Below, piece by piece: positions 35,435-43,472 of a stretch of 64,000 nucleotides of DNA. The position numbers and the translations under genes are program-made. The DNA comes from Lachnospiraceae bacterium. GTDB taxonomy: Bacteria; Bacillota; Clostridia; Lachnospirales; Lachnospiraceae. The notes below the pieces were generated by a model that was not told the DNA's origin, ran no database searches, and worked only from the letters and a program-made list of their open reading frames with translations. The stretch is taken from the NCBI GenBank assembly GCA_024699325.1, contig JAILPS010000012.1, forward strand, positions 39,485 through 103,484, written 5' to 3'. Numbering within the stretch: the first letter of the stretch is position 1; each line of letters starts with the position of its first letter.

Positions 35435-36448
35435 CTATTTTTCTATAACTGTAAATGATTCCTCTGAGGAGAACACATCCTTAATCCCCTCGGTTATAAA
35501 TATGTCTCCCGCATCCTCCACCAAAACCATGTCGAACGCCACGCCGTCATATTCTCTCCAAAACTCCACCGCCCTGTCATAGCCCATGACAAAAACCGCG
35601 GTTGAGAGCGCGTCCGCGAGCGTGCAGTCCGTGCTTACAATGCTGACCGACTTAAGCCCCGACTTCGAGGGATACCCTGTCTTCGGGTCTAAGATGTGGT
35701 GATAAATCTGTCCGTCGTCCCCTGTCAGGTAACGCTCATACCCTCCGCTTGTGATAACACACTGTCCGCGAAGTGACAAAACCGCGAAGTAATCTGTGCC
35801 TGCGCCGTCCTTATCAGGCACGCTTATTCCCACCTTCCATGCGCTTCCGTCAGGCTTGCTGCCGATGGTTAGGACGTTGCCGCCCAGGCTTATGATGCCG
35901 CTAACCACACCATTATCCCTGTAAATATCTGCCACAGTGTCAGCTGCATAACCCTTCGCTATTCCTCCAAGGTCAACACTTTGGCCCTCGCCAAGCGTTA
36001 TCTCAGAGCCGTTTAGTTTAATCTTAGAGCTGTCGATAAGGGGCAGCACCTCTTCTAGCTCCTCGTCAGTTGGAATGTGAAGCACCCCCTCAGGAAACCC
36101 CCAGAGCTTGACCAGAGGGCGAATGCTTATGTCAAATGCGCCGTCGGTCTGACTGGCTATCACGAGCGCTTTTTCTATCATGGGGCTTACCTCTTCGCCT
36201 ACAGTCCCGCCGCCGTTTTCGTTGAGCGCATATATATCGCTTCCATCAGATTCCACATTTAGAATACTGTCAAGAAGCTTGATCATCTCCTCGGCCTCGT
36301 CGTTGGCCTTCTTAGAGTTCTCGCCGTAGCATTTTACTGTCATGTATGTGTCCATGGCAAATATTTCGCGCACATCCTCAGTGTTTCTGGTGCAGGAACA
36401 CATAAGAAATATGCCAACTGCCACAGTTATAGTCAGTATCTTCTTCAT
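35435..36448 (-). CDS. apbE: FAD:protein FMN transferase, lipoprotein form
   Basis: ApbE transfers FMN from FAD to threonine of extracytoplasmic flavoproteins such as Rnf or Nqr subunits. The ATG at 36448 begins MKKILTITVAVG, a lipoprotein signal peptide ending at a Cys in FLMCSC (Cys17 or Cys19). Family motifs are FAMDTYMTV (about 30-38), the LWGFPEG-type segment near residue 115, VDLGGIAKGYAAD (about 160-172), and HHILDPKTGYPSKSG near residue 255 followed by SIVSTDCTLADALST. The start overlaps the Gx-transporter stop as ATGA. The target flavoprotein is not in the window. Confidence 0.93.
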   Translation of the reverse strand: MKKILTITVAVGIFLMCSCTRNTEDVREIFAMDTYMTVKCYGENSKKANDEAEEMIKLLDSILNVESDGSDIYALNENGGGTVGEEVSPMIEKALVIASQTDGAFDISIRPLVKLWGFPEGVLHIPTDEELEEVLPLIDSSKIKLNGSEITLGEGQSVDLGGIAKGYAADTVADIYRDNGVVSGIISLGGNVLTIGSKPDGSAWKVGISVPDKDGAGTDYFAVLSLRGQCVITSGGYERYLTGDDGQIYHHILDPKTGYPSKSGLKSVSIVSTDCTLADALSTAVFVMGYDRAVEFWREYDGVAFDMVLVEDAGDIFITEGIKDVFSSEESFTVIEK

Positions 36449-36954
36449 AGTCCCCCACCTGTCAGTTTGTATGGTATTCTTCTCACAATCACGCCCGCGA
36501 GAAGTCCAATAAGCGCGCCAAAAACCATTCCGCTGATCCATAAAACCGCCAGATAGTACATTATGGCGGAGGTCGACATGAGGATGGCCGCGGCTATAAT
36601 CTGTCCCACGTTGTGACAGATTCCTCCAACGACGCTAACGGTCACTATATTAAACACGTTGATGTGTTTAAGTATTATCATGACAATCGTGCTAAGCATT
36701 CCTCCTGCCAGACTGTAGATAAGGCTCACTACATTACCAAACAGCATGGAGCTAATCACGATTCTTATAAGGTTAATCGCCATGGCCGACTTATCGCCGA
36801 GCCTGTAGAGTGCAAACACCACGAGGATGTTTGACAGTCCAAGCTTCATGCCTGGCACAAAAACGAAAACCGGCAGAACGCTCTCAATATAGCCAAAAAC
36901 CAGAGCCAGCGCCGTAAGCACACCGTATAATGCAATTGTCTGTGATTTTCTCAT
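36445..36954 (-). CDS. Gx transporter family membrane protein
   Basis: A 169-residue membrane protein with about five to six helices: ALYGVLTALALVFGYIE (residues 8 onward), PGMKLGLSNILVVFALYRLG (about 34-53), SLAGGMLSTIVMIIL and VVGGICHNVGQIIAAA (about 108-123). This is the pattern of the Gx family (formerly annotated as heptaprenyl diphosphate synthase component I), an ECF-S-like fold. In clostridia it commonly sits next to ApbE or a NusG-like protein, as here where the stop overlaps the apbE start by four bases. Substrate unknown. Confidence 0.82.
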   Translation of the reverse strand: MRKSQTIALYGVLTALALVFGYIESVLPVFVFVPGMKLGLSNILVVFALYRLGDKSAMAINLIRIVISSMLFGNVVSLIYSLAGGMLSTIVMIILKHINVFNIVTVSVVGGICHNVGQIIAAAILMSTSAIMYYLAVLWISGMVFGALIGLLAGVIVRRIPYKLTGGGL

Positions 36955-36972
36955 GCGCTGCCTCCCCTCTTA

Positions 36973-37899
36973 CTATCTGATCATGGACTTATCCCTTATC
37001 TCCTCGCAGATAATATCCACATTGTCCGCAAACAGCTTCGACTTTCTGGTTCCAAACATTTCGAGATGCTTAAGTATCGTCTCCTTCGCGTCCCTGTCCA
37101 CCTGGATGATCTTATAAATGTTTTCATCATCCCTCTTGAGCTCGCTTATTCTGTCCTGCCATCTGTGCGCCACTTTATCGATGTCGTTGGCAAACAGAAT
37201 GTATCTTCCGTCCTGGGAATACTGTCTTCGGCTTCTGATGGTGGTATTTACGAAGTTCACACCCCTGCAGTGGTCCATGATGAAGCGCTCCTTGCTCCTC
37301 TCGCCCACTATCTCCTCGGTCATCATGTAGCTGTTCTCCGCGCAGTAGCTCTGGCGGACCATATTTTCATAGAAGCGCACCAGGGACTGGTTCTTGTCGG
37401 CGAATTTATAGCTCTCCGCAATCGCCTCCATAACCGGCGTGTCCACAATGCTGTTTCTCTCGTGCTTAAACACTATGACCTCGCCGTCCTCGTATATGCC
37501 TGAGTACTTCCTTCTCCTGTCCTCGCAGGCAAAGTACAGTCCCACAAATGCGTTCTCGCTCAGATCCATAAGTCTCGTGGGAATGCCGTAGTGCTGTAAC
37601 AGAGCCAGCAGTTCAAGAGGCTTAAGCTCAGGCAGAAATATGTCCGGAAGCTTCCTCTTGGCGGTCTCAATCATGGTTCTCTCCTCGATGAGAAGCGTTC
37701 CCGTGATCACATGCTCGCCGTCGTTCTCCCTCTCCTCTATGCTTCTGTAGATGGAGGGAAGCAGGGGCTGACCGGCCACATACTGTCCCCTGTATAGAAG
37801 CTCGTTCCTCGCCGGCCCCTCAGGGCTGTCCTCGTAGAGAGCCGTAATCTCTCTCACATATTCCTCAAGCGAATGTATCTTAACAATCTGTGCGCTCAT
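36973..37899 (-). CDS. FRG-domain protein
   Basis: A 308-residue soluble protein. The FRG domain is marked by ELLYRGQYVAGQPLLPSIYR (Arg37-Gly38-Gln39) and LLQHYGIPTRLMDLSENAFV (about 101-120, with His103 and Asp112), then LYFACED. The C-terminal part (about 230-308) is charged and helical. FRG proteins have no settled function but recur in phage-defence and abortive-infection contexts. The ATG follows the upstream nuclease stop by eight bases, and that stop (TAG) lies within its own ribosome-binding site TAGGAGG, so the two are tightly coupled. Confidence 0.85.
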   Translation of the reverse strand: MSAQIVKIHSLEEYVREITALYEDSPEGPARNELLYRGQYVAGQPLLPSIYRSIEERENDGEHVITGTLLIEERTMIETAKRKLPDIFLPELKPLELLALLQHYGIPTRLMDLSENAFVGLYFACEDRRRKYSGIYEDGEVIVFKHERNSIVDTPVMEAIAESYKFADKNQSLVRFYENMVRQSYCAENSYMMTEEIVGERSKERFIMDHCRGVNFVNTTIRSRRQYSQDGRYILFANDIDKVAHRWQDRISELKRDDENIYKIIQVDRDAKETILKHLEMFGTRKSKLFADNVDIICEEIRDKSMIR

Positions 37900-37907
37900 T
37901 TTCCCTC

Positions 37908-38549
37908 CTAAATGCTTGCGTTGCCGCGTTTTTTCTTCCTGGTTCTTCGCCTTCTCCTATGCAGTCCGTTGGCCGCTCTGTAGGCGTTAATCTTCTCCGC
38001 AATAGCCTCGTAGTCCCTCTCAAACAGCTCATCCGCAATCTGGATGTTCAGCTTGTCAGGCTCAACATAATCAATAATCTTATCGATAACCTTGCGCTTA
38101 CTTAAGTAGGCGTATTTGTGCATGGCGTTGACTTCCTGAATGTGGGCAAGCTCCGGCCGCCACAATAGGCTGAGTTTCAAAACCATATTCAGATTAACGT
38201 TAGGCCTGGCCTCACGAAGAATATAGAAGTCCGCCCCCTCATCAGTCTGGTCAATAGTTATAATGCCCCAGTGATCCGGCACATGCTCGCTCACACCCTG
38301 GGCGTGGCTGCTTCCCACCGCCACATAGTTTTTGTCAAAATATTTATCATAATCGGGAACCTGGCGCGACAGTCTCGCGTAGCTGTCCGCGTCTGACTTA
38401 ATCTCCAGACCGCAGATCTCGCCCTCCCGAACCATAATAACGTCCGCTCTTGAGCGTCCTATGATCTTCTCCTCTATGATTCTGACCTTGCCGTAGGTCT
38501 CCTCGAGAAAATCAAACAGCGGCTCCCTGATGTCCTTATCATATAACAT
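37908..38549 (-). CDS. sce7726-like PD-(D/E)XK-type nuclease
   Basis: A 213-residue protein. The N-terminal region has the sce7726-like layout: IREPLFDFLEETYG, then IGRSRADVIMV and GEICGLEIKSDADS. This gives a complete restriction-type active site Asp36, Glu49 and Lys51 (D-x12-ExK), preceded by helix alpha A. The middle (SHAQGVSEHVPDHWGIITID) continues the fold, and the C-terminus is a strongly basic tail (RRRRRTRKKKRG), likely nucleic-acid binding. It is the first gene of the four-gene unit with FRG, Gx and ApbE genes. Its promoter is TACACA/TATAAT (38575-38603). A catalytic nuclease is inferred; the substrate is unknown. Confidence 0.75.
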   Translation of the reverse strand: MLYDKDIREPLFDFLEETYGKVRIIEEKIIGRSRADVIMVREGEICGLEIKSDADSYARLSRQVPDYDKYFDKNYVAVGSSHAQGVSEHVPDHWGIITIDQTDEGADFYILREARPNVNLNMVLKLSLLWRPELAHIQEVNAMHKYAYLSKRKVIDKIIDYVEPDKLNIQIADELFERDYEAIAEKINAYRAANGLHRRRRRTRKKKRGNASI

Positions 38550-38574
38550 ACTCTTACCGTCCTTACGGCACTAT

Positions 38575-38603
38575 ATTATACAACAAGCGCCTGATTTTGT
38601 GTA
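38575..38603 (-). promoter_or_regulatory. Promoter of the nuclease-FRG unit
   Basis: TACACA (38603-38598), a 17-base spacer and a perfect TATAAT (38580-38575) on the minus strand. The short leader contains CCGT-AAGG-ACGG, which could place a Shine-Dalgarno-like AAGG in a small hairpin loop. Confidence 0.55.
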
Positions 38604-38604
38604 G

Positions 38605-38638
38605 ACTAAAAAACCCCTGAACGCGTGGTTCAGGGGTT
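38605..38638 (-). terminator. Terminator of the fchA-folD-glyA transcript
   Basis: The eleven-base-pair stem AACCCCTGAAC / GTTCAGGGGTT with loop GCGTG is followed by T residues on the minus strand. It lies 80 bases after the glyA stop, behind two other hairpins. Confidence 0.85.
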
Positions 38639-38654
38639 TTGGTAACCATTTGAA

Positions 38655-38716
38655 ATCGTCTAAAGACGATGGGCTGGGGTTCCCAATTGTGGCAATTTGC
38701 TCTGCAATTGCCACAA
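38655..38716 (-). other. Structured glyA 3' untranslated region
   Basis: Between the glyA stop and the terminator are two further perfect hairpins: TTGTGGCAATT / AATTGCCACAA (38687-38716), beginning one base after the stop codon, and ATCGTC-TAAA-GACGAT (38655-38670). With the terminator this makes three stems in about 105 bases. Confidence 0.65.
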
Positions 38717-38717
38717 A

Positions 38718-39965
38718 TTAAACCTGCTCGTAGAGAGGATACTTGTCTGTAAGAGTCTTGACAAGAGCCTTAGCCTCTGCCGCGTTAGCCTCAGGATCCT
38801 TGATAGCAAGGGCGATAGCCTTCGCAACAACTGCCATATCCTCCTCCTTGAAGCCTCTTGTTGTGACAGCAGGTGTTCCAAGACGGATACCGCTTGTTAC
38901 GAATGGGCTTCTTGTCTCCTTAGGAATGGTGTTCTTGTTACATGTGATGTTGACAGCGTCTAAGAGCTTCTCAACCTCCTTACCTGTTCTGCCTGTATTT
39001 GTAAGGTCAACAAGCATTAAGTGGTTGTCTGTACCGCCTGATACTAACTCTAAGCCCTCTGCCTGAAGAGCTGTTGCAAATGCAGCTGCGTTCTTCTTGA
39101 TCTGTGCCTGATATGCCTTGAAATCATCTGTAAGAGCCTCGCCGAAGCAAACAGCCTTACCTGCGATAACGTGCATAAGAGGACCACCCTGAAGACCTGG
39201 GAATACAGCCTTGTTGAAGTTGTACTTCTCATTGACCTCGTTAGAGCACATGATCATACCGCCTCTAGGTCCGCGAAGTGTCTTGTGTGTTGTAGTTGTT
39301 GTCACATGTGCATATGGAATTGGGCTTGGGTGAAGACCTGCAGCCACAAGACCTGCAATATGAGCGATATCAGCAAACAGAACTGCGCCAACCTCGTCAG
39401 CAATCTCTCTGAACTTCTTGAAATCGATTGTTCTTGGATATGCAGAAGCGCCGCATAAGATCATCTTAGGCTTGCACTCTAAAGCGATCTGGCGAACGTT
39501 CTCATAGTCGATATATCCGTTCTCGTCAACTCCATAAGGAACGCAGTTGAAATACTTACCGGAAATGTTAGCTGGTGAACCATGTGATAAGTGGCCGCCG
39601 TTGTCGAGAGCCATGCCCATGTATGTGTCACCTGGCTGAAGTACTGCGAAGAATACAGCCATGTTAGCCTGTGCGCCTGAGTGTGGCTGAACGTTGACAT
39701 ACTCGCAGCCAAACAGCTTCTTAGCTCTCTCTCTTGCGAGCTCCTCTACGATATCTACATACTCGCAGCCGCCGTAATATCTCTTGCCAGGGTAACCCTC
39801 AGCATACTTGTTGGTGAGCGGGCTTCCCATAGCAGCCATAACTGCCTTGCTTACAAAATTCTCTGAAGCGATCAGCTCGATGTGGCTGTTCTGTCTTCCT
39901 ACCTCCAGGCTTATAGCCTCGGCAACCTGTGGATCAGCATTCTTGATCTCGTCAAATGAATACAT
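38718..39965 (-). CDS. glyA: Serine hydroxymethyltransferase
   Basis: PLP enzyme interconverting serine and glycine with transfer of a one-carbon unit to tetrahydrofolate. The 415-residue sequence is canonical: [11 protein letters not shown] (about 34-44), [18 protein letters not shown] (about 54-71), HLSHGSP, the PLP-lysine block [15 protein letters not shown] (Lys near residue 227) and NTIPKE near the C-terminus. It lies 35 bases downstream of folD, in a one-carbon cluster with folD and an fchA-like gene. Its 3' UTR is unusually structured. Confidence 0.98.
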   Translation of the reverse strand: MYSFDEIKNADPQVAEAISLEVGRQNSHIELIASENFVSKAVMAAMGSPLTNKYAEGYPGKRYYGGCEYVDIVEELARERAKKLFGCEYVNVQPHSGAQANMAVFFAVLQPGDTYMGMALDNGGHLSHGSPANISGKYFNCVPYGVDENGYIDYENVRQIALECKPKMILCGASAYPRTIDFKKFREIADEVGAVLFADIAHIAGLVAAGLHPSPIPYAHVTTTTTHKTLRGPRGGMIMCSNEVNEKYNFNKAVFPGLQGGPLMHVIAGKAVCFGEALTDDFKAYQAQIKKNAAAFATALQAEGLELVSGGTDNHLMLVDLTNTGRTGKEVEKLLDAVNITCNKNTIPKETRSPFVTSGIRLGTPAVTTRGFKEEDMAVVAKAIALAIKDPEANAAEAKALVKTLTDKYPLYEQV

Positions 39966-40000
39966 CTTGTTTCCTCCGTTATATAAATATTATTTTGTTA

Positions 40001-40891
40001 TTAATTTAAATATGAGTCGGTCTCGCCGTTTCTAAGAGCGACCTTCTCTATATCCCTGCGCCTTGTTGCGGCCTCAATCACATGCTTTGCAAGCACGCTT
40101 GTGGTGACCATTCCGACACCGCCAGGCACCGGCGTAGCCTTCGAAGCCACATCCTGAATATCGTCAAAATCCACATCGCCGCAGAGTTTTCCGTCAAGCT
40201 CGTTGATTCCGACGTCTATGACAACAGCGTCATTCTTGAGATATGAGCTGTCAACCATCTTCGCTCTTCCCGCGCAGGCAACCACGATATCCGCTCTCCT
40301 GCACACAGCCTTCACATCGACTGTCTTCGTGTGGCAGATGGTAACTGTCGCGTTCTTCTGAAGTAACATCATGGACAGCGGTCTGCCCACAACCATGCTT
40401 CTTCCGATGATCACAACTTCCTTGCCTGTCACATCTATCTTCTCGTTGTCGAGAAGCTCTACAACCGCCTGTGCCGTGCACGGTGCATAACCGTCAGCGT
40501 CACCTGACAAAACCTTGGCAACATTGACAGGGCTTATGCAGTCCACATCCTTCACAGGGTCGATAGTCTGGCAGATCAACTTCTCATCAAGCTGTTTTGG
40601 AAGCGGTCTGAATAAGAGAATTCCGTCCACGTCCTCGTCGCTGTTGATGAAGTTAAATGCCTCCATGAATTCCTTCTGTGTGATATTTCCGGGGAACTGA
40701 TAGGTGCTGCATCTGATGCCCACCTTCTCCATGCGCTTCTTAGCGCCCTTCTCATAGGAAATATCTGCAGGGTTCTCCCCAACTCTTATGATTGCGAGGT
40801 GTGGTGTGAAACCCTCAAACGGCAGAAGCGCTAGCTGCATTTTGCCATGCATGGCCTCAACTGTGTCCTTACCCTTCAACGTATCCATCAC
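40001..40891 (-). CDS. folD: Methylenetetrahydrofolate dehydrogenase/methenyl-THF cyclohydrolase
   Basis: FolD oxidises 5,10-methylene-THF to methenyl-THF and hydrolyses it to 10-formyl-THF. Motifs: AIIRVGENPADISYEKGAKK (about 33-52), with catalytic Tyr and Lys; GILLFRPLPKQLDEK (about 92-106); DVDCISPVN; and VVIIGRSMVVGRPLSMML (about 158-175), the NADP site. It ends with a PVPGGVGMVTT block. The start overlaps the upstream gene's stop by four bases. The 296-residue length is normal. Confidence 0.96.
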   Translation of the reverse strand: MMDTLKGKDTVEAMHGKMQLALLPFEGFTPHLAIIRVGENPADISYEKGAKKRMEKVGIRCSTYQFPGNITQKEFMEAFNFINSDEDVDGILLFRPLPKQLDEKLICQTIDPVKDVDCISPVNVAKVLSGDADGYAPCTAQAVVELLDNEKIDVTGKEVVIIGRSMVVGRPLSMMLLQKNATVTICHTKTVDVKAVCRRADIVVACAGRAKMVDSSYLKNDAVVIDVGINELDGKLCGDVDFDDIQDVASKATPVPGGVGMVTTSVLAKHVIEAATRRRDIEKVALRNGETDSYLN

Positions 40892-41514
40892 TTAAGCACC
40901 TCCATTACGCTGTTATAAATCATGTCATATTCAGGCACCACCTTAAGGTACATGTCCACGCGGTTGTTGATGCCCTGGGCATACTCCCGGTCCTTCATAA
41001 GCCTGGTGTTGATATAGACATTTAACGCAGCCGCCTTGATAGCTGCTATTGCAAGAGCTGCGCTGCAGCCCGCGTCTGATACTGCGAGACGGCTTCCGTT
41101 GTCTGCGACATATTTCACAGATGGAAGAAGTCCTGCTATCAGTTCACATATTCTGAGGGGTGGATTAGCTGCATCCCTAAGGCATGCCTCCATGACGCGC
41201 TCCTTCTCCTCTATCTCCTCAGGTGTATTCTTGGGAAGACCGTATGCGCGCGACAGTGGCTCGAAAGCCTCGGCATCCGCGTTCATGCACTCCACTAAAT
41301 CCTTCTGAATTCCTGTAATCTTGTCAGCGGTCGCTATGATGACAGATTCCACATCCGCATACTTCTTCTTGCCCACGGTCAGAGAACAGACCATAGCCGC
41401 AAGTCCGGCTGCAAGTGCCCCTGTGAAAGCGCTTACACCTCCGCCTCCGGGGACCGGCTTTCTGGAATTCAAATCCCTTAGATAGTCAATTATAGTGTTT
41501 TGTTCCTGTGACAT
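40888..41514 (-). CDS. Cyclodeaminase/cyclohydrolase family protein (FchA-like)
   Basis: A 208-residue helical protein of the FTCD_C family: formimidoyl-THF cyclodeaminase or methenyl-THF cyclohydrolase. The N-terminal signature is KPVPGGGGVSAFTGALAAGL (about 18-37). LPKNTPEEIEEKERVMEACL sits mid-protein, and the helix SDAGCSAALAIAAIKAA lies near residue 145. The start at 41514 (MSQEQN) is chosen for the GGGG seven bases upstream; an ATG five codons earlier remains possible. It overlaps folD by four bases, so methenyl-THF cyclohydrolase supporting FolD is the more likely role. Confidence 0.85.
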   Translation of the reverse strand: MSQEQNTIIDYLRDLNSRKPVPGGGGVSAFTGALAAGLAAMVCSLTVGKKKYADVESVIIATADKITGIQKDLVECMNADAEAFEPLSRAYGLPKNTPEEIEEKERVMEACLRDAANPPLRICELIAGLLPSVKYVADNGSRLAVSDAGCSAALAIAAIKAAALNVYINTRLMKDREYAQGINNRVDMYLKVVPEYDMIYNSVMEVLK

Positions 41515-41562
41515 GTATGTACCCCACATGTAATATTCCAACCAAAAAAACAGTTTTTTTTA

Positions 41563-41590
41563 ATTATACACAGTTCTCAAAAAAAGTAAA
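41563..41590 (-). promoter_or_regulatory. Promoter of the one-carbon cluster
   Basis: TTTACT (41590-41585), a 16-base spacer and a perfect TATAAT (41568-41563) on the minus strand, about 50 bases before the fchA-like start. Confidence 0.6.
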
Positions 41591-41615
41591 CCAAAAAGGC
41601 TGAATTTTATTATGT

Positions 41616-41661
41616 TAAAAAAAGAGCCGGGATTCCTCAAGTCTACAGGAAAACCCGGCTC
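41616..41661 (-). terminator. Terminator after the 271-codon secreted-protein gene
   Basis: GAGCCGGG / CCCGGCTC with an inner TTCCT/AGGAA stem, followed by seven T residues on the minus strand. Confidence 0.85.
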
Positions 41662-41692
41662 ATGTTATCAAAAATATTATTATGCCATGCAA

Positions 41693-42502
41693 TTAACTCT
41701 TTTTGCGTTTCTTTACTTTGTATACACAAAAAGCTGCCCCTGCAAAAGCTGCAAAAGCTGCGGCCAGATATACATACAACATTTTACCCTGACCTGCTTC
41801 CTTATCAGTCCGAAACGGCACTCCACCGTTTTCCTCAGGATTGTTTGCATCCTCGTCAAATATGGCATCCATCTTATTCCAAAATTCCTTTTCAGCGTAT
41901 ACCTTATAATCATCCAGCCCATATTCGCTGTACATATCAAAAGAATATGGTATTATATATTGCTCATTGCCGTCAGATACTTCTGCCATCAACAGATGAT
42001 ACATATCATTTATATAGATATCCATATCGGTTATCTTAATACCTTCTCCTGTACATGCTTTAATAACCTTATCCACGTCCAGCAGTGAGATTTCTTCATA
42101 GTTTTGAGCTACTCCCATACCAATATATGAGAGATGGGAATTTTCGCATTTGAATGTGATTTTTCCCATTTTCCCGTCTTTATTCTCTATCGGAAGTATA
42201 AGACGGCCATATCCTGCCGTCATATCCGAAAGCTTCATTCCATCCTTATATGCAGTAATCATAAGGTAATATTTCAGAGGTTTTATCAAATAAGCTTTAT
42301 CAAGATACCATTCGCTGACAGAAAACTCAGAATCAGTTTTTTTTCTGTCCTCACAAAAATTATTGACGATTTTCTCAACAATCTCCATACTTATCCCTGT
42401 CTGTTCACTTATATCATATACATATTCCCCATCCTCAGCATATGACAACACGGACGAAGCTAGGATACAAACGCAAAAAACAAAAACAAATATTTTCTTC
42501 AT
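41693..42502 (-). CDS. Secreted, C-terminally membrane-anchored protein of unknown function
   Basis: A 269-residue protein starting MKKIFVFVFCVC, a signal peptide likely cleaved after LSYA (about residue 22). The mature part (about 23-230) is rich in Tyr, Asp, Met and Lys with alternating charge and no recognised motif (YDISEQTGISMEIVEKI, DMDIYINDMYHLLMAEVS). A C-terminal helix (about 240-262, LYVYLAAAFAAFAGAAFCVY) is followed by a basic tail KVKKRKKS, so it would be anchored with its bulk outside. The ATG at 42502 has AGGAGG eight bases upstream; an ATG two codons earlier is too close to that site. It is 50 bases downstream of the papain-like peptidase gene and may be its partner. Confidence 0.75.
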   Translation of the reverse strand: MKKIFVFVFCVCILASSVLSYAEDGEYVYDISEQTGISMEIVEKIVNNFCEDRKKTDSEFSVSEWYLDKAYLIKPLKYYLMITAYKDGMKLSDMTAGYGRLILPIENKDGKMGKITFKCENSHLSYIGMGVAQNYEEISLLDVDKVIKACTGEGIKITDMDIYINDMYHLLMAEVSDGNEQYIIPYSFDMYSEYGLDDYKVYAEKEFWNKMDAIFDEDANNPEENGGVPFRTDKEAGQGKMLYVYLAAAFAAFAGAAFCVYKVKKRKKS

Positions 42503-42552
42503 ATGCATAACCTCCTCAAATTGAATATCGCCCTTTTTGAACCTCTCGGCAA

Positions 42553-43152
42553 TTAATATACCTGCGTACAGTATACAGTTCCATCATATAATCTTCCGTT
42601 ATAACTTCCGTTTTTAAAACTGCTGTATGCACACTCATGATCCAGATTATCCTCCGGCAATGGGTCATAATACCATATCATGCTTGCATATGATCCATAA
42701 CTGTAGTATCCATGCATAGTAACCGCATGACCTCCGTTTCTGACACCGTCAGTGTAATATCCACCGACCAAAACAGTTACACGTCCATTATCTATTTTAT
42801 CTGTCAAATATCCATATGTTTTAACTCCTGAAACTGTTCCCAAACCTATCTGTTCGTAATTCATTCGGCCTTCAGAAAGCCAATTGGCAGCTGTTCTTAT
42901 CTCATCCAAGGTACCTCCTTCATTTATGATAGAACCTTTTATATGATCAACTGCTTGACTCTGAGTCCTTGTGGTATCAAAGGTATACTTAACCGCATTT
43001 TTTGCGGAAGCCACCCAACACCACTCCGTTCTCTGTTGTGTCTCCTTATTGTAATAAAGTATAACCTGACCGGCGAATGCACATAATAACTCCGCTCCAA
43101 TAACAAAAAAAACCACAAACAGAAAAATCCAACCAAAGATATATTTCTTCAT
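42553..43152 (-). CDS. Secreted papain-like (C39/C70-type) cysteine peptidase
   Basis: A 199-residue protein with an N-terminal signal peptide (residues 1-26). The catalytic Cys45 lies in TEWCWVASAKNAVKY, the form Q-x-x-x-x-WCW-A-S seen in bacterial papain-like enzymes, and His142 lies in RNGGHAVTMHGY. A possible third residue Asp163 is in WYYDPLPEDN. This is a full but minimal peptidase domain with no binding module. Together with the anchored protein downstream it forms a small export pair on an AT-rich stretch. Substrate unknown. Confidence 0.75.
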   Translation of the reverse strand: MKKYIFGWIFLFVVFFVIGAELLCAFAGQVILYYNKETQQRTEWCWVASAKNAVKYTFDTTRTQSQAVDHIKGSIINEGGTLDEIRTAANWLSEGRMNYEQIGLGTVSGVKTYGYLTDKIDNGRVTVLVGGYYTDGVRNGGHAVTMHGYYSYGSYASMIWYYDPLPEDNLDHECAYSSFKNGSYNGRLYDGTVYCTQVY

Positions 43153-43379
43153 TAATCCTCCTTATGTTTATGTAATTGTTAACTGATTAACCGAGAAACC
43201 CAAATCCAATCTGTATACATAATCTTTCAAATTCATTTTATAATATTTTTTTTAAGTTGTCAACAAAAACACATTCTAAGAGACATATTCCAAAATAACG
43301 AAATATATCATATTTATTTCTGCACGTTTTAAAATAAAAGTGAGCACAGCGTGCGAATTTTTATCACGATATTGGTAAA

Positions 43380-43394
43380 AACGAAAGTTTCGTT
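43380..43394. promoter_or_regulatory. Palindrome upstream of the prepilin promoter
   Basis: AACGAAAGTTTCGTT is a perfect inverted repeat with one central base. It ends three bases before the -35 box (43398), so its centre lies near -46, where an activator could contact RNA polymerase. Confidence 0.55.
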
Positions 43395-43397
43395 CTA

Positions 43398-43426
43398 TTG
43401 AAATTGTAATGTAAAAATTGTATAAA
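43398..43426 (+). promoter_or_regulatory. Promoter of the prepilin gene
   Basis: TTGAAA (43398-43403), a 17-base spacer and TATAAA (43421-43426), about 45 bases before the ATG at 43473. Confidence 0.7.
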
Positions 43427-43472
43427 TAAGATGTAGGATAATTGTGTTTTGTCTTTATATGAAGGGGAAATT

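Larger units (their letters stand above)
43153..43472. other. AT-rich divergent intergenic region
   Basis: This 320-base stretch separates the minus-strand peptidase gene from the plus-strand prepilin gene. It carries the prepilin promoter and palindrome listed separately. The remainder is A/T-rich, presumably including the peptidase promoter, and I see no open frame or RNA gene. Confidence 0.6.
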
